A stretch of 64,000 nt of DNA from Alphaproteobacteria bacterium (GCA_028284045.1 JANQSN010000018.1:58682-122681); one strand, 5' to 3'; numbered from the stretch's first letter, positions 22,613 through 31,438 are shown. Program-made: numbers and translations. The notes: generated by a model from the sequence alone, not told the origin.

Positions 22613-23020
22613 TCAGCGCGACAGCGCCGTGCCGAGGCGCAGGCCGGCCCAGGCCCCCAAGAGGCACAAGACGACCGAGGCGACGATATTGGCGATGGCG
22701 AGGCCCGCATGATCGCTGCGCAACAGGACCAGCGTCTGCAGGCTGAAGGCGGAGAAGGTGGTGAAGCCGCCCAGCACGCCGACCATCAGCGCGGCCTGGA
22801 CCAGCGGCGGCTGCGGCCATCGCCCGCCGGACCCCAGCACCGCCGCCAAGAGGCCGATCGCCGCGGAGCCGGCGACATTGACCAGCAGCGTGCCCCACGG
22901 GAAGACCCCGGCCTGGTGGCGGGCGACCCATTCGGCGACCAGATAGCGGGCGACGCCGCCGACGGCGCTGCCGGCGCCGACCGCCAGCGCGGTCGCAAGC
23001 CAGGAGGGGGCGAGGGACAT
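22613..23020 (-). CDS. crcB: Fluoride-specific ion channel CrcB/Fluc
   Basis: 135 residues from ATG 23020 with four membrane segments. Signature blocks are GGVARYLVAEW, FPWGTLLVNVAGSAAIG and VGVLGGFTTFSAFSLQ. Fluc proteins are dual-topology dimers that expel fluoride. The start is chosen at MSLAPSWLATALAVGAG; the upstream in-frame stretch is Cys/Arg-rich and unlike the family. The leader was checked for the conserved fluoride riboswitch core and none was convincing. It heads a three-gene run with the two hydrolases. Confidence 0.93.
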   Translation of the reverse strand: MSLAPSWLATALAVGAGSAVGGVARYLVAEWVARHQAGVFPWGTLLVNVAGSAAIGLLAAVLGSGGRWPQPPLVQAALMVGVLGGFTTFSAFSLQTLVLLRSDHAGLAIANIVASVVLCLLGAWAGLRLGTALSR

Positions 23021-23260
23021 GACGGCAACCCGGTGACATCGGCCGGAAGGAACAAGGCGTTCGCATGACATGGCGGCCCGGGATCGGCAAGCCTTCCCAG
23101 TGGTGGCGGCGCGATGGCCGGGCACTGCGGGGTCCTGCCGCGCGAACGGGTGGGGCGAAGATCGCGCGCGCCGCTTCGGGCCGGGGGCGGGAACCCGGTG
23201 GCTGGGCCGCGCGGGCGGTTGCCGCGATCTTAATAAGATAGCGACGCTTTGACGCTAGGA

Positions 23261-23659
23261 TCACCCTCTTGACCGGCGGCGCGGTTGGCCTCTCTTTGGT
23301 GCGCGCGGCCAGTCGACATAAGTGGCGGGTTGGCCGCGCACCCAATCGATGAAACGGCGCATCTCGGGATGCGCCCGAAGCGCGGTGGCTGTGTCGTAGG
23401 CGGTCGCGAGATCCCGCTCGGTGAACAGGCGGTGGATCATGCGGTGGCAGACGACGTGTATCGGGCTGGCGTCGCGGCCGCCGTGGCTGAGCGGTCGCCA
23501 ATGGTGTCGGTCGACGCTGGGCCCGGGGACGAGGGCACGGTCGCAGATCGGACAGCGGTCCGACTCGGCCTCCGGCGGTGCGGGCGCGTCTTCCGGGCGG
23601 CCCTTGCCGCGGATGCGAGATGGCGGGGTAACGTCGTTCGGATCCGAATGGTTAGCCAT
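23261..23659 (-). CDS. HNH-type nuclease domain protein
   Basis: 132 residues from ATG 23659. The centre holds a zinc-finger HNH core: Cys36-Pro-Ile-Cys39, then DRHHWRPLSHGG and VVCHRMIH (Cys71, His72, His76). The middle Asn of HNH is not evident. No restriction or mobile-element partner lies nearby, so the role (repair, defence or other) is open. The C-terminal tail is very basic (PKRGQPRRRSR), fitting nucleic-acid binding. An in-frame GTG at 23671 is possible but would sit inside the palindrome that abuts the ATG. Confidence 0.72.
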   Translation of the reverse strand: MANHSDPNDVTPPSRIRGKGRPEDAPAPPEAESDRCPICDRALVPGPSVDRHHWRPLSHGGRDASPIHVVCHRMIHRLFTERDLATAYDTATALRAHPEMRRFIDWVRGQPATYVDWPRAPKRGQPRRRSRG

Positions 23660-23674
23660 TGTGCATTGCACAAT
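23658..23674. promoter_or_regulatory. Perfect 8-1-8 palindrome at the HNH gene start
   Basis: ATTGTGCA-T-TGCACAAT covers the start codon region of the HNH gene, which reads leftward. Perfect arms around a one-base centre look like a dimeric repressor operator. Binding there would block initiation of the HNH gene and could also affect rightward transcription towards 23849. The AT-rich composition stands out locally. Confidence 0.45.
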
Positions 23675-23848
23675 ATTGAGTCAAGCTACGGCCTGTGGTG
23701 GGAAGAAGGCGGAACCGTCCACGAACCCACCCGACAAGGCCCGGCCAACGGGCCCGTCGCCGGTGCCGACGATTATGCGGCGCCGAACGGCATCAGGGGG
23801 ATCGGCAGGAAGAAGGCGCATATCCGTTGCGTTTTCGGGGGACGGCCT

Positions 23849-24226
23849 ATGCGACGTTTACGCATGACGATCGGGGACCATGTGGTCCACGCCGAACTTT
23901 ATGACACACCGACGGCGGAGGCCATTTACTCCGCCGCGCCATTCTCGGCGCGCCTGAAGACCTGGGGGGAGGAGCTGGAGTTCGCCGCCCCGGTGGATCG
24001 TTGGCGAGAGCCCGGGGCGCGCCGGTCGGCGCGCCGGCAGGAGCTGGTCTATTCCGTCGACCGCCGGCTGGTGGCCATCGAGATGGGGCCGGACGGCAGC
24101 GATGCCGATGCCGACCTGCCGTTGGCGCAGCCCTGCAACGTGTTCGGTCGTGCGGTCGAGGACCTGGCCCCGCTGCGCGCCGTTCTGTCCGGCGAGACGA
24201 TTCGCCTGGAACGCGCGGAGGATTAG
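23849..24226 (+). CDS. Cyclophilin-like fold protein (TM1367-type)
   Basis: 125 residues from ATG 23849 (a second ATG at 23864 is possible). VHAELYDTPTAEAIYSAAPF followed by SARLKTWGEELEFAAPV and PLAQPCNVFGRAVEDL match the small bacterial cyclophilin-like family typified by Thermotoga TM1367. These have a cyclophilin beta-barrel without the prolyl isomerase active site, and their function is unknown. It is cytosolic with no signal. The gap of 189 bases to the divergent HNH gene contains the palindrome at 23658. Confidence 0.75.
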   Translation: MRRLRMTIGDHVVHAELYDTPTAEAIYSAAPFSARLKTWGEELEFAAPVDRWREPGARRSARRQELVYSVDRRLVAIEMGPDGSDADADLPLAQPCNVFGRAVEDLAPLRAVLSGETIRLERAED

Positions 24227-24266
24227 GGCCGGTCGCCGTTCGCCGGCGCCGACTCCTCCGACCAGG

Positions 24267-24305
24267 ATCACCCCCACCCGACCCTCCCCTAAGGGGGAGG
24301 GCTTT
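24267..24305. repeat. Single G/C-rich hairpin repeat with T-run, possible terminator
   Basis: CCCTCCCC-TAA-GGGGGAGGG followed by CTTTT lies 40-75 bases after the cyclophilin-like gene. It is a lone half of the dispersed hairpin repeat (the flank ATCACCCCCACCCGA is the same as in the paired copies) and could serve as a Rho-independent terminator. The rest of the 263-base gap to 24490 shows only a small inverted repeat, TGAATT/AATTCA near 24393-24414. Confidence 0.6.
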
Positions 24306-24489
24306 TGAGCGTCCAAGGGACGGACGGTCGCGCCGTTTTTCGGTGCGCGGGGCCGTTCGCCGTCCCCCCGCCGCGGGCGCATGGCTGTGGCGTGAATTCA
24401 GCTCTTTCAATTCATGAGAAAGCTAACTAAGTTTATGGAGGGAAACCAGAGATCGGCGACGCTGCCGATCAGCCAAGGACGAACCGGCG

Positions 24490-24822
24490 GTGACCGAAGC
24501 CTTCCAGGAACCGATCGAGCGGGTGGCACCCGCCTCCGTCGATCGGTTCGAGCTCGATTTGCGCGGTCTGCAGGTGTGCGACGCGCTCGACCGGCTGGAG
24601 CTGCTGATCCGCATCGGCCGGGAGCAGGGCGTGCGCTCGCTCTGGGTGCGCCTCGATCAGGAGGCGACGTCCAACGGGCCGGCGCTGTTCGTGCCGGTCG
24701 GCCGCAAGCTGATCCAGGCCTGGCGGCGCGGCGACATCGTGCATTGCCGGCCGCTCTCCGCCGCGGAGGGCGGCGGGTACTACGTCTACTATGTGGCGGA
24801 TGCGCCGCTGGAGGCCGTGTAG
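24490..24822 (+). CDS. Conserved-looking small protein of unknown function
   Basis: 110 residues from GTG 24490; no ATG is available in this frame near the start. I do not recognise a family. The stretch ELDLRGLQVCDALDRLELL recalls the start of TusA/DUF2249-type sulfur-carrier-like folds only loosely, followed by VRSLWVRLDQEATSNGPALF and GYYVYYVADA. Codon usage is G/C-ending like its neighbours, which supports a real gene. It is followed after 73 bases by the IscU-like gene, so a shared role in sulfur or Fe-S metabolism is possible but unproven. Confidence 0.55.
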   Translation: MTEAFQEPIERVAPASVDRFELDLRGLQVCDALDRLELLIRIGREQGVRSLWVRLDQEATSNGPALFVPVGRKLIQAWRRGDIVHCRPLSAAEGGGYYVYYVADAPLEAV

Positions 24823-24895
24823 CGACGCGCAGGCGCGCGCAGGGTCGCCCCCGGTTTCCCCGTTCAAGATCGCCCGGTTCGAGATTGACCCGTCC

Positions 24896-25420
24896 ATGAC
24901 CGCCGAGTTCATGACCGCTGAACCTGTCCTTCGCAGCGACGCCCCCCCGGCGAACGGTCCCGATATGGTGGACGGCGACGACGACCTCTACGAGGCGCGG
25001 CTCCTGGGCTTCGCCCGGTTCGCGGAGACCGTGCCGCCACCCGGCCCGGCGATGGCCGCGGCGACTCGGCTGAGCCGTGTGTGCGGCAGCCGGATCACCG
25101 TCGGAATCTCGCGGGACGGCGAGGGGCGGATCGCCGGCTATGGCCATGCCTTCCGGTCGGCCTGCACGCTCAGCCGCGCCGCGGCGGGCGTGCTGGCTGC
25201 GGCCATCGTCGGCCGCCGGCCGGAGTCCGTGGCGGCGGCCCTGGTGGCGCTGGATCGCGTGCTGGCCCGCCAGGGCGATGCGTCGGCCTTGGCGGCGGCG
25301 TGGCCGGACCTCGACGTGCTGGCGCCGGTCGCGGACATGCCGACCCGCCATGAGTCCGTGCGGCTGCCGTTTCGCGCCGCGCTGGACGCGCTGTCGGACC
25401 CGCCGTCGAACTCGGGCTGA
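24896..25420 (+). CDS. IscU/NifU N-terminal-like Fe-S scaffold protein
   Basis: 174 residues from ATG 24896. DDLYEARLLGFARFAE, TRLSRVCGSRITVGI and GYGHAFRSACTLSRAA resemble the IscU/NifU-N family. Cys63 and Cys90 occupy the first two cluster positions. The third conserved Cys (before the C-terminal helix) is replaced in PTRHESVRLPFRAAL, where His-Glu stands. Related divergent scaffolds of this type are found in alphaproteobacteria alongside SUF systems. No other isc or suf gene is in the window. A second ATG at 24911 is an alternative start. Confidence 0.7.
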   Translation: MTAEFMTAEPVLRSDAPPANGPDMVDGDDDLYEARLLGFARFAETVPPPGPAMAAATRLSRVCGSRITVGISRDGEGRIAGYGHAFRSACTLSRAAAGVLAAAIVGRRPESVAAALVALDRVLARQGDASALAAAWPDLDVLAPVADMPTRHESVRLPFRAALDALSDPPSNSG

Positions 25421-25456
25421 TCGGCCGGCCGCAGGACGCGCCCGCGCCCGCGCCCG

Positions 25457-28400
25457 CTACTCCGCCGCGCCGGCCGGGGCGGGGGCTTTGCCGTCGCCGC
25501 CCGAATCGCCGGTCGCCGGCGGGCCGCCCGCCGTCTCGGGGGTCGTTCCGGGGGCGTCCTTCGACCGCTCGATAACGCCCATGAAGACGGTCAGCAGCGG
25601 CGGGATGATCAACAGCGTCAGCACCGCCGACAGCGACAGGCCGCCGACCACCACCGAGCCCAGCCCGCGATAGAGCTCCGACCCCGCGCCGGGAAACAGC
25701 ACCAGCGGCAGCATCCCGCACACGCTGGTCAGCGTCGACATGAAGATCGGCCGGATGCGGTTGCGCGTCGCCTGAAGGATCGCCGCCTCCGGCGCCAGCC
25801 CGTCCTCGCGGAAATGGTAGAGGCTCTGGTGGACCAGCAGGATCGCGTTGTTGACGACGATGCCGATCAGGATGACGAAGCCGAGCAGTGTCAGCATGTC
25901 CAGGGGCTGAGCGACGAACAGGTTCAGCACCGCCAGCCCGCCGACCCCGCCGGCCGCCGCCAGCGGCACGGAGATCAAGATGATCAGCGGGTACAGGAAG
26001 CTCTCGAACAGCACCGCCATCACCAGATAGACGATGACCACGGCCATCAGCAGGTCCAGCACCATGGCCTGCCAGGTCTCCGTCAGCTTGTCCGCCGTGC
26101 CCGACAGGTTGAGGCTGACGCCCGGCGGCAGGCCCGCTTCCAGCATCGGTGCCATCACCTGGCCCTGCACCAGGTCCAGCGCCACCTCCAGCGGCATCTC
26201 CGGCGCCGGCACCACCTCCAGCGTCACCGTGCGCAGGCGCTCGCGGTGGCGGATCTCCGTCGGGCCGGCGGTCACGTCGATGCTGGCGAGCGACGAGACG
26301 GGCACGATCATGCCGCGTTCGGTCACCACCGGGATCGCCCCGATGCCTTGGGTCTCGCGGATTGCATCGATGGGGCCGAGCAGCGTCAGATCGATGCGCT
26401 TGGCGTCCACCGTGATCTCGGCCACCCGCAGCCCGTCATTGTAGGTGTCGACGGTCGCCGCCAGATCGGCGGCGGAGACACCGTTGTCGGCCAGCAGGGT
26501 CGGCTCCGGCACCACGCGGATTTCCGGCGCGCCCAGCTCCAGCCCCGGGATCGGGCGGAACTGGTGGCCCTGCTCGGCCGGCATCAGCCCGGTGATGCGC
26601 TGCGTGGCGTCCAGCGCGACACCGAGGATCACCTCAAGATCGCCGCCGGAGACGTCCAGCTCGATGGAGCGCGAGCCGCCGATGCCGCGGCCGAACAGCG
26701 AGAGTTGGCGGATGAAGCCAAAGGTGCCCGGTTCCTGGAAGACGGGATCGCGCAAGACCGGGATCAGCTCGCCGGCGCGCTGCTCGTCCATCGAGCTGGC
26801 GCCGACGAAGGTGAAGGCGGGGCTGGAGACGAAGAAGAAGTCCCCGATCTTCGGCGGCTCGCCGGGAACGGCCTCCGGCCCCGTCTCGGTGACCCACAGA
26901 TAGCCGGTCGCGGTCTCCACCCGTTCCGCGATGCTGGTCGTCGTTTCCAGGTTGTAGCCGGGCGGTGGCAGGATCGCGCCGAAGACGAAGTTGCGGTTGC
27001 CGTCCGGCAGATACTCCAGCTTGGGCAGGAAGACCGCGGTGAAGGCCACGCAGCTTCCGGCGACGACGGCGACCACGATCAGCGCCTTCTTCGGGCTCGA
27101 CACGATGGACCGGGTCAGTGCTTCCGCGCCGCGCACGAAGGCGCGGGCCGCCGGGTCGACGACCGGCAGGTGCAGCCGGCGTTGCGCGTCGCCGACGCCG
27201 GCCTGGGCGAACATGCGCGCCGACATCGCCGGGATCAGCGTCACCGCGACCAGCAGCGACAACAGCACCGCCACGGAGATCGCCACGGCGATGTCGCGGA
27301 AGAGCTGCCCGACCTCCAGTTCCATGGTCAGGATGGGGATGAACACCATGACCGTGGTCAGCGCGGAGACCAGGACGGCGCCCCAGACTTGGCTCGCCCC
27401 CTGATAGGCGGCCTGGGCGGCCGGCAGACCCTTCTGGCGCAGCCGGTAGATGTTCTCCAGGACCACGATCGCCGCATCCACCACCATGCCGACGGCGAAG
27501 GCGAGCCCGGCCAGCGAGATCACGTTGATCGAGCGGCCGAGCGCCGCCATGGCGACGAACGAGCCGATCACCGAGACCGGGATGGCCACCGAGATCACCA
27601 GGGTCGCCCGGCCGGAACGCAGGAACAAGATCAAGACCGCGGCCGCCAGCAGACCGCCGATGAGGATGTTTTGCTGGACCAGCGAGATTGCCGAGTTGAT
27701 GTAGATCGTTTCGTCGTAAAGCTGGACGAAATGCAACCCGGCGCCGGGTATGGCTTGGGCGTTCAGCTCCTCCACCGCCGTGCGGATGCCTTCCATCACC
27801 TCGATCACATTGGCGCCGGTCTCGCGCTGGGCGTTCAGCACGATCGCCGGCTCGCCGAGATGGCGGATGCGGGCAAACGGCTCCTTGTAGGCGAAGCGGA
27901 TCTCCGCGATGTCGGCGACGGTGACGCGGCTGACCCGCCCGCTCTCGTCGTCGGCATCGCTGCGTACGACGACGGCGCCGACCTGCTCCAACTGGGTGAA
28001 ATCGTTGTCGGTGCGCACGACGTAGCGGCGCTTGCCCTGCTCCACATCCCCGGCGGAGACGGAGACATTGGCGGCGCGCAAGGCGGCGACGATCTCGCCC
28101 ACGGTCAGCTCGTAGCGCGCCATCAGCGTCGGGTCGACCAGCACCTGCATCTCGCGCTCGCTGCCGCCATAGACATTGGCGCGCGCGACGCCGGCAACGC
28201 GCTCCAGGCGTTCCTGGATGACGTCCTCGGCGAACTCCCCGAAGGTGTGGATCGGCGCATCCACGCCCGGCTGGCGGCGCAGCGAGAACCAGGCGATGGC
28301 GTTGTCGTCGGCGTCGGCGGTGCTCAGCGTCGGCTCGTCCGCCTCGTCGGGGTAGTCGCTGACCCGGTCCAGCCGGTTCGCCACTAGGAGCAGCGCCCGG

Positions 28401-28705
28401 TTCATGTCGGTGCCGATGGCGAAGGTCAACGTGATGTCGCCTTCGCCGTCATTGCTGGTGGAGACCATCTCCTGCAGCCCGTCGAGGCCCTTCAGCACCT
28501 CTTCCTGCTGGTTGATGATCTCGCGCTCGATCTCCGCCGGGGCCGCGCCGGGCCAGTTGGTCTCGATGGTGATGACCGGGCGGTTGACGTCGGGGGTGAG
28601 CTGGATGGGGATGGTCTGCAGCGACACGTAGCCGAACATCACCACCATCAGCACGGCGGCGATCACGGCGATCGGCCGATGGATGGCAAGGCTGATGAGG
28701 TTCAT
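25457..28705 (-). CDS. RND-family efflux pump inner-membrane permease
   Basis: 1082 residues from ATG 28705, giving the canonical MNLISLAIHRPIAVIAAVLM first membrane helix. Twelve membrane helices and two large periplasmic loops are expected (AcrB/MdtB class, HAE1-like). The TM4 proton-relay segment is GMVVDAAIVVLENI: one Asp is kept and the neighbour equivalent to AcrB Asp408 is Ala. Other blocks are LVQQNILIGGLLAAAVLIL, VILIGIVVNNAILLVHQ and TSVCGMLPLVL. The tail is Pro/Ala-rich. It lies 46 bases downstream of its adaptor. No outer-membrane factor or regulator is adjacent. Substrate cannot be predicted. Confidence 0.95.
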   Translation of the reverse strand: MNLISLAIHRPIAVIAAVLMVVMFGYVSLQTIPIQLTPDVNRPVITIETNWPGAAPAEIEREIINQQEEVLKGLDGLQEMVSTSNDGEGDITLTFAIGTDMNRALLLVANRLDRVSDYPDEADEPTLSTADADDNAIAWFSLRRQPGVDAPIHTFGEFAEDVIQERLERVAGVARANVYGGSEREMQVLVDPTLMARYELTVGEIVAALRAANVSVSAGDVEQGKRRYVVRTDNDFTQLEQVGAVVVRSDADDESGRVSRVTVADIAEIRFAYKEPFARIRHLGEPAIVLNAQRETGANVIEVMEGIRTAVEELNAQAIPGAGLHFVQLYDETIYINSAISLVQQNILIGGLLAAAVLILFLRSGRATLVISVAIPVSVIGSFVAMAALGRSINVISLAGLAFAVGMVVDAAIVVLENIYRLRQKGLPAAQAAYQGASQVWGAVLVSALTTVMVFIPILTMELEVGQLFRDIAVAISVAVLLSLLVAVTLIPAMSARMFAQAGVGDAQRRLHLPVVDPAARAFVRGAEALTRSIVSSPKKALIVVAVVAGSCVAFTAVFLPKLEYLPDGNRNFVFGAILPPPGYNLETTTSIAERVETATGYLWVTETGPEAVPGEPPKIGDFFFVSSPAFTFVGASSMDEQRAGELIPVLRDPVFQEPGTFGFIRQLSLFGRGIGGSRSIELDVSGGDLEVILGVALDATQRITGLMPAEQGHQFRPIPGLELGAPEIRVVPEPTLLADNGVSAADLAATVDTYNDGLRVAEITVDAKRIDLTLLGPIDAIRETQGIGAIPVVTERGMIVPVSSLASIDVTAGPTEIRHRERLRTVTLEVVPAPEMPLEVALDLVQGQVMAPMLEAGLPPGVSLNLSGTADKLTETWQAMVLDLLMAVVIVYLVMAVLFESFLYPLIILISVPLAAAGGVGGLAVLNLFVAQPLDMLTLLGFVILIGIVVNNAILLVHQSLYHFREDGLAPEAAILQATRNRIRPIFMSTLTSVCGMLPLVLFPGAGSELYRGLGSVVVGGLSLSAVLTLLIIPPLLTVFMGVIERSKDAPGTTPETAGGPPATGDSGGDGKAPAPAGAAE

Positions 28706-28751
28706 GCGGGTCGCTCCCGACGTCTTCTCGCGGTGGCGGGGGCCGGCCGGA

Positions 28752-30020
28752 TCAGCCGCCGGCGGCCGCCTCGTCTTCCGGGTCGCCGGCGTCGCCCATC
28801 GCCGGAGCCGCATCCGGCGGCGGCGCGGCATCCGGCGGTGACGCCGCAGGGTCGTCGATCGGCTGGGTCATGACGGGTTGGCCGGGGAACAGCCGCTCGT
28901 TGCCGCGCACCACGACGACCTCGCCCGGGCCCAGGCCGTCCAGCACCTCGAACCGGTCGCCGACGCTGAGGCCGAGGGTCACCGGGCGCAGCGCGACGGC
29001 GCCGTCCTCCACGACATAGACGATGCGCCCTTGCGGGCCGACGATGACGGCGTCCTTGTGCACGGACACGACCGAGCGGGCGGGTCCCGCCGGGACGTCG
29101 ACGGTGACGCTCTGGTTGCCGGCGAGCGGCTTGTCCGTAGCCCCGAAGGCCGGCACGAAGCGCACCACGCGGGTGCGGGTGCGGGTGTCCTCCAAGGGCA
29201 CGACGGCGCGGACCTGCGCCGAATGGATGGTGCCGTCGTCGAGCGTGACCATGATCTCGCGCCCGGGGGTCAACCCGGCGACCCGGTCGGTCGGCACCGC
29301 GGCCTCGATCTCCAAGGCCGTGTCGTCGATGATCGTGGCGATCGGGTCGGCGACGTTCACATACTCGCCCGCATCGGCATAGCGCTCGCTGACCACGCCA
29401 GGGATCGGTGCCCGGATCGTGGCGTTGCCGAGGTCGATCTCCGTCAGGTCGACCGCGGCGGCCAGCGCGGCGACCCGGCCCTCCGCGACGCCGACCAGCG
29501 ACCGGGCCCGGTTCAGCGATTGTGCGGCTTCGTCGTAGCGGGCCTGGGAGAAGGCCGAACTACCGCGCAAGCCGTCGATCCGCTCGAACTCCTGGACGGA
29601 GAGCGCCAGATTGGCCTCCGCCGCCGCCAGTTCCGCCTCGCCCTCGGCCAGTTCCGCCGCCGCCAGCGCGCGCTGGGCGGCCAGACGCGGCGGCGCCAGG
29701 CGGGCCAGGATCTGGCCGCGCTCGACGCGGTCGCCCTCATGCACCAGCACGTCCAGGACCGGCGCGCTGATCAGCGCGGCGACGATGCTGATCTCCCGCG
29801 GCACCAGGCGGCCGATCACCGGTACGGTCTGGGCCAGCGGCACGTCGCGCACCATGTCGGTGAAGACGGTCGCCGGCGGCTGGGCCGCCGCCACGCCCGG
29901 CGCGCCGAGCCAGGCCGCGCCCATTGTCACCGCCAGGGCCAGTGCCCCCGCGGCCAGGGCGGCCGTCAGCGAGCGCGCCGGCCGCCGGCCGGGCGCGGTG
30001 GACACCGAGCTGTCGCTCAT
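28752..30020 (-). CDS. RND efflux periplasmic adaptor (membrane fusion protein)
   Basis: 422 residues from ATG 30020. A signal/anchor spans about 20-47 (SLTAALAAGALALAVTMGAA). The lipoyl-like halves are VLVHEGDRVERGQILARLAPP and ATIRAPIPGVVSERYADAGE. They flank an alpha-hairpin with coiled-coil character (ELAEGEAELAAAEANLAL). Beta-barrel and membrane-proximal domains follow, and the C-terminal tail is Pro/Ala/Asp-rich. It links the RND pump to an outer-membrane channel encoded elsewhere. It is the first gene of the two-gene operon. Confidence 0.93.
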   Translation of the reverse strand: MSDSSVSTAPGRRPARSLTAALAAGALALAVTMGAAWLGAPGVAAAQPPATVFTDMVRDVPLAQTVPVIGRLVPREISIVAALISAPVLDVLVHEGDRVERGQILARLAPPRLAAQRALAAAELAEGEAELAAAEANLALSVQEFERIDGLRGSSAFSQARYDEAAQSLNRARSLVGVAEGRVAALAAAVDLTEIDLGNATIRAPIPGVVSERYADAGEYVNVADPIATIIDDTALEIEAAVPTDRVAGLTPGREIMVTLDDGTIHSAQVRAVVPLEDTRTRTRVVRFVPAFGATDKPLAGNQSVTVDVPAGPARSVVSVHKDAVIVGPQGRIVYVVEDGAVALRPVTLGLSVGDRFEVLDGLGPGEVVVVRGNERLFPGQPVMTQPIDDPAASPPDAAPPPDAAPAMGDAGDPEDEAAAGG

Positions 30021-30397
30021 GACACCCAAAGGAACCTCCAAGACGGCCCGTGGCGCCGATCCGGGTGGCGGCGTGCTCGCGCGCAGTCCCGGCCGGCGCG
30101 CCGCCGATCGGCGGCCTATGGTCCGAAATTGTGGCGATGCGGGGGCCGAGGCCGGTGTCCCCGCAATCCGCGGCCGACACCCCTGGTCGCGCTCCACCGA
30201 GCATCGATATGGATGAAACAACAGGGCCTTCAATGCACTCGCCGAGGGTCCGCGGCAACCGATTTCTCCACCGGGCAGGTATTCCCGCTTGGCAACCGGG
30301 TCTCCGGCACCACAGTATCGTCGGCCCCGGCGGCGACCCGGTCGGCCGGGGGCGGCCGCGAGTCGGACGGAACCAGAGGATCGGCCAAAGGATCGGC
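30021..30397. promoter_or_regulatory. Divergent regulatory gap with a perfect 16-base palindrome
   Basis: This 377-base gap separates the efflux operon (leftward) from the HDAC-like gene (rightward). It holds GCCGCCGATCGGCGGC at 30100-30115, a perfect 16-base palindrome 80 bases before the adaptor start, which could be a repressor site or simple G/C-rich chance. AGGATCGGC is repeated just before the HDAC-like ATG. I could not identify convincing -35/-10 pairs or any gene here. Confidence 0.35.
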
Positions 30398-31342
30398 ATG
30401 AACACGGTGCTGTTTACGCATCCGGCGTGTTTGGAGCACGACACCGGGCCGGGGCATCCAGAGCGCGCGGCGCGCCTGCAGTCGATCCACCGGGCCTTGG
30501 AGGCCGAAGAGTTCGCCTTGCTGGATCGGCGCGAGGCGCCCTCGGCGACCGTCGATCAGATCGCGCGCTGCCATCCGCGGGACTATGTCGACCATGTGCT
30601 GGCGCGCATCCCGCAGCAGGGCTATCGCGCGATCGATCCCGACACGGTGATCTCGCCGGGATCGGGGGAGGCGGCGTTGCGGGCGGCCGGCGCGGTGGTC
30701 GCCGCGGTCGACTGCGTCTTCGCCGGGTCGGAGGATCCGTACGGCGCGCGCAACGCTTTCTGCGCCGTCCGCCCACCGGGCCACCATGCCGAAGCGACCC
30801 GGCCGATGGGGTTCTGCCTGTTTAACAACGTCGCCGTCGGGGCGGCGCATGCCCGGTCGGTCCACGGCATCGATCGGGTCGCCGTGGTCGATTTCGACGT
30901 GCATCACGGCAACGGGACCCAGGACATCTTCTGGATGGACAGCGACCTGTTCTACGCTTCGACCCATCAGGCCCCGCTGTTCCCCGGCACCGGCTCCCCC
31001 GACGAGGTCGGCACCGCCGACAACATCCTGAACGTGCCGCTGGGCTCCGGCGCCGGCTCGCCGGAGTTCCGCGCCGCCGTCAGCCACCGCATCCTGCCGA
31101 TGGTGGAGGCGTTCAAGCCCGATCTTCTGATGATCTCCGCCGGGTTCGACGGCCACACCATGGACCCCCTGGCCGGCTGGCATCTGGTGGAGGACGACTA
31201 TGCCTGGGCCACGGCGAAGCTGGTGGATCTCGCCCGGCATGCCTGCGACGGCCGGCTGGTGTCGGTGCTGGAAGGCGGCTACGACCTGATGGCGCTGGGC
31301 AGTTGCGTGCGCGTGCATGTGCGCGAGTTGATGGCCGGCTGA
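30398..31342 (+). CDS. Histone-deacetylase-family (arginase/deacetylase fold) amidohydrolase
   Basis: 314 residues from ATG 30398. Active-site blocks are AVRPPGHHAE (His pair), VDFDVHHGNGTQDIF (zinc Asp/His), THQAPLFPGTG and ISAGFDGHTMDPL (zinc Asp), with the Tyr of LEGGYDL. Bacterial class II HDAC-like proteins remove acyl groups from small amines such as acetylpolyamines or from proteins. Within alphaproteobacteria this gene commonly precedes xseB-ispA-dxs, as here. The frame is open upstream, but MNTVLFTHPACLEHDTGPGH is the family N-terminus. Confidence 0.93.
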   Translation: MNTVLFTHPACLEHDTGPGHPERAARLQSIHRALEAEEFALLDRREAPSATVDQIARCHPRDYVDHVLARIPQQGYRAIDPDTVISPGSGEAALRAAGAVVAAVDCVFAGSEDPYGARNAFCAVRPPGHHAEATRPMGFCLFNNVAVGAAHARSVHGIDRVAVVDFDVHHGNGTQDIFWMDSDLFYASTHQAPLFPGTGSPDEVGTADNILNVPLGSGAGSPEFRAAVSHRILPMVEAFKPDLLMISAGFDGHTMDPLAGWHLVEDDYAWATAKLVDLARHACDGRLVSVLEGGYDLMALGSCVRVHVRELMAG

Positions 31343-31438
31343 GGCAAGCCATGGCTCGTCTGTTGTCGCGCCGGGCCGCTGTCAGTAATGTGCCGCGCTT
31401 CCGGAAGTCCTGAAGACTGCTTCAGACCTTAAAGACCC

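Noticed and set aside
22593..22710. Longer N-terminus for the SGNH hydrolase
   Set aside because: The extra 39 residues overlap crcB antiphase and would bury the twin-Arg signal peptide.
23021..23258. Fluoride riboswitch upstream of crcB
   Set aside because: The leader has GATG and CCGGGTT fragments but not the conserved ordered core of the class; pairing could not be made to fit.
23659..23671. GTG start four codons upstream for the HNH gene
   Set aside because: It lies inside the palindrome with no ribosome site, and the ATG at 23659 gives a normal N-terminus.
25814..28387. Long plus-strand open frame opposite the RND pump
   Set aside because: Low-complexity His/Asp/Gln/Arg sequence typical of the reverse strand of a membrane protein gene; no domain or ribosome site.
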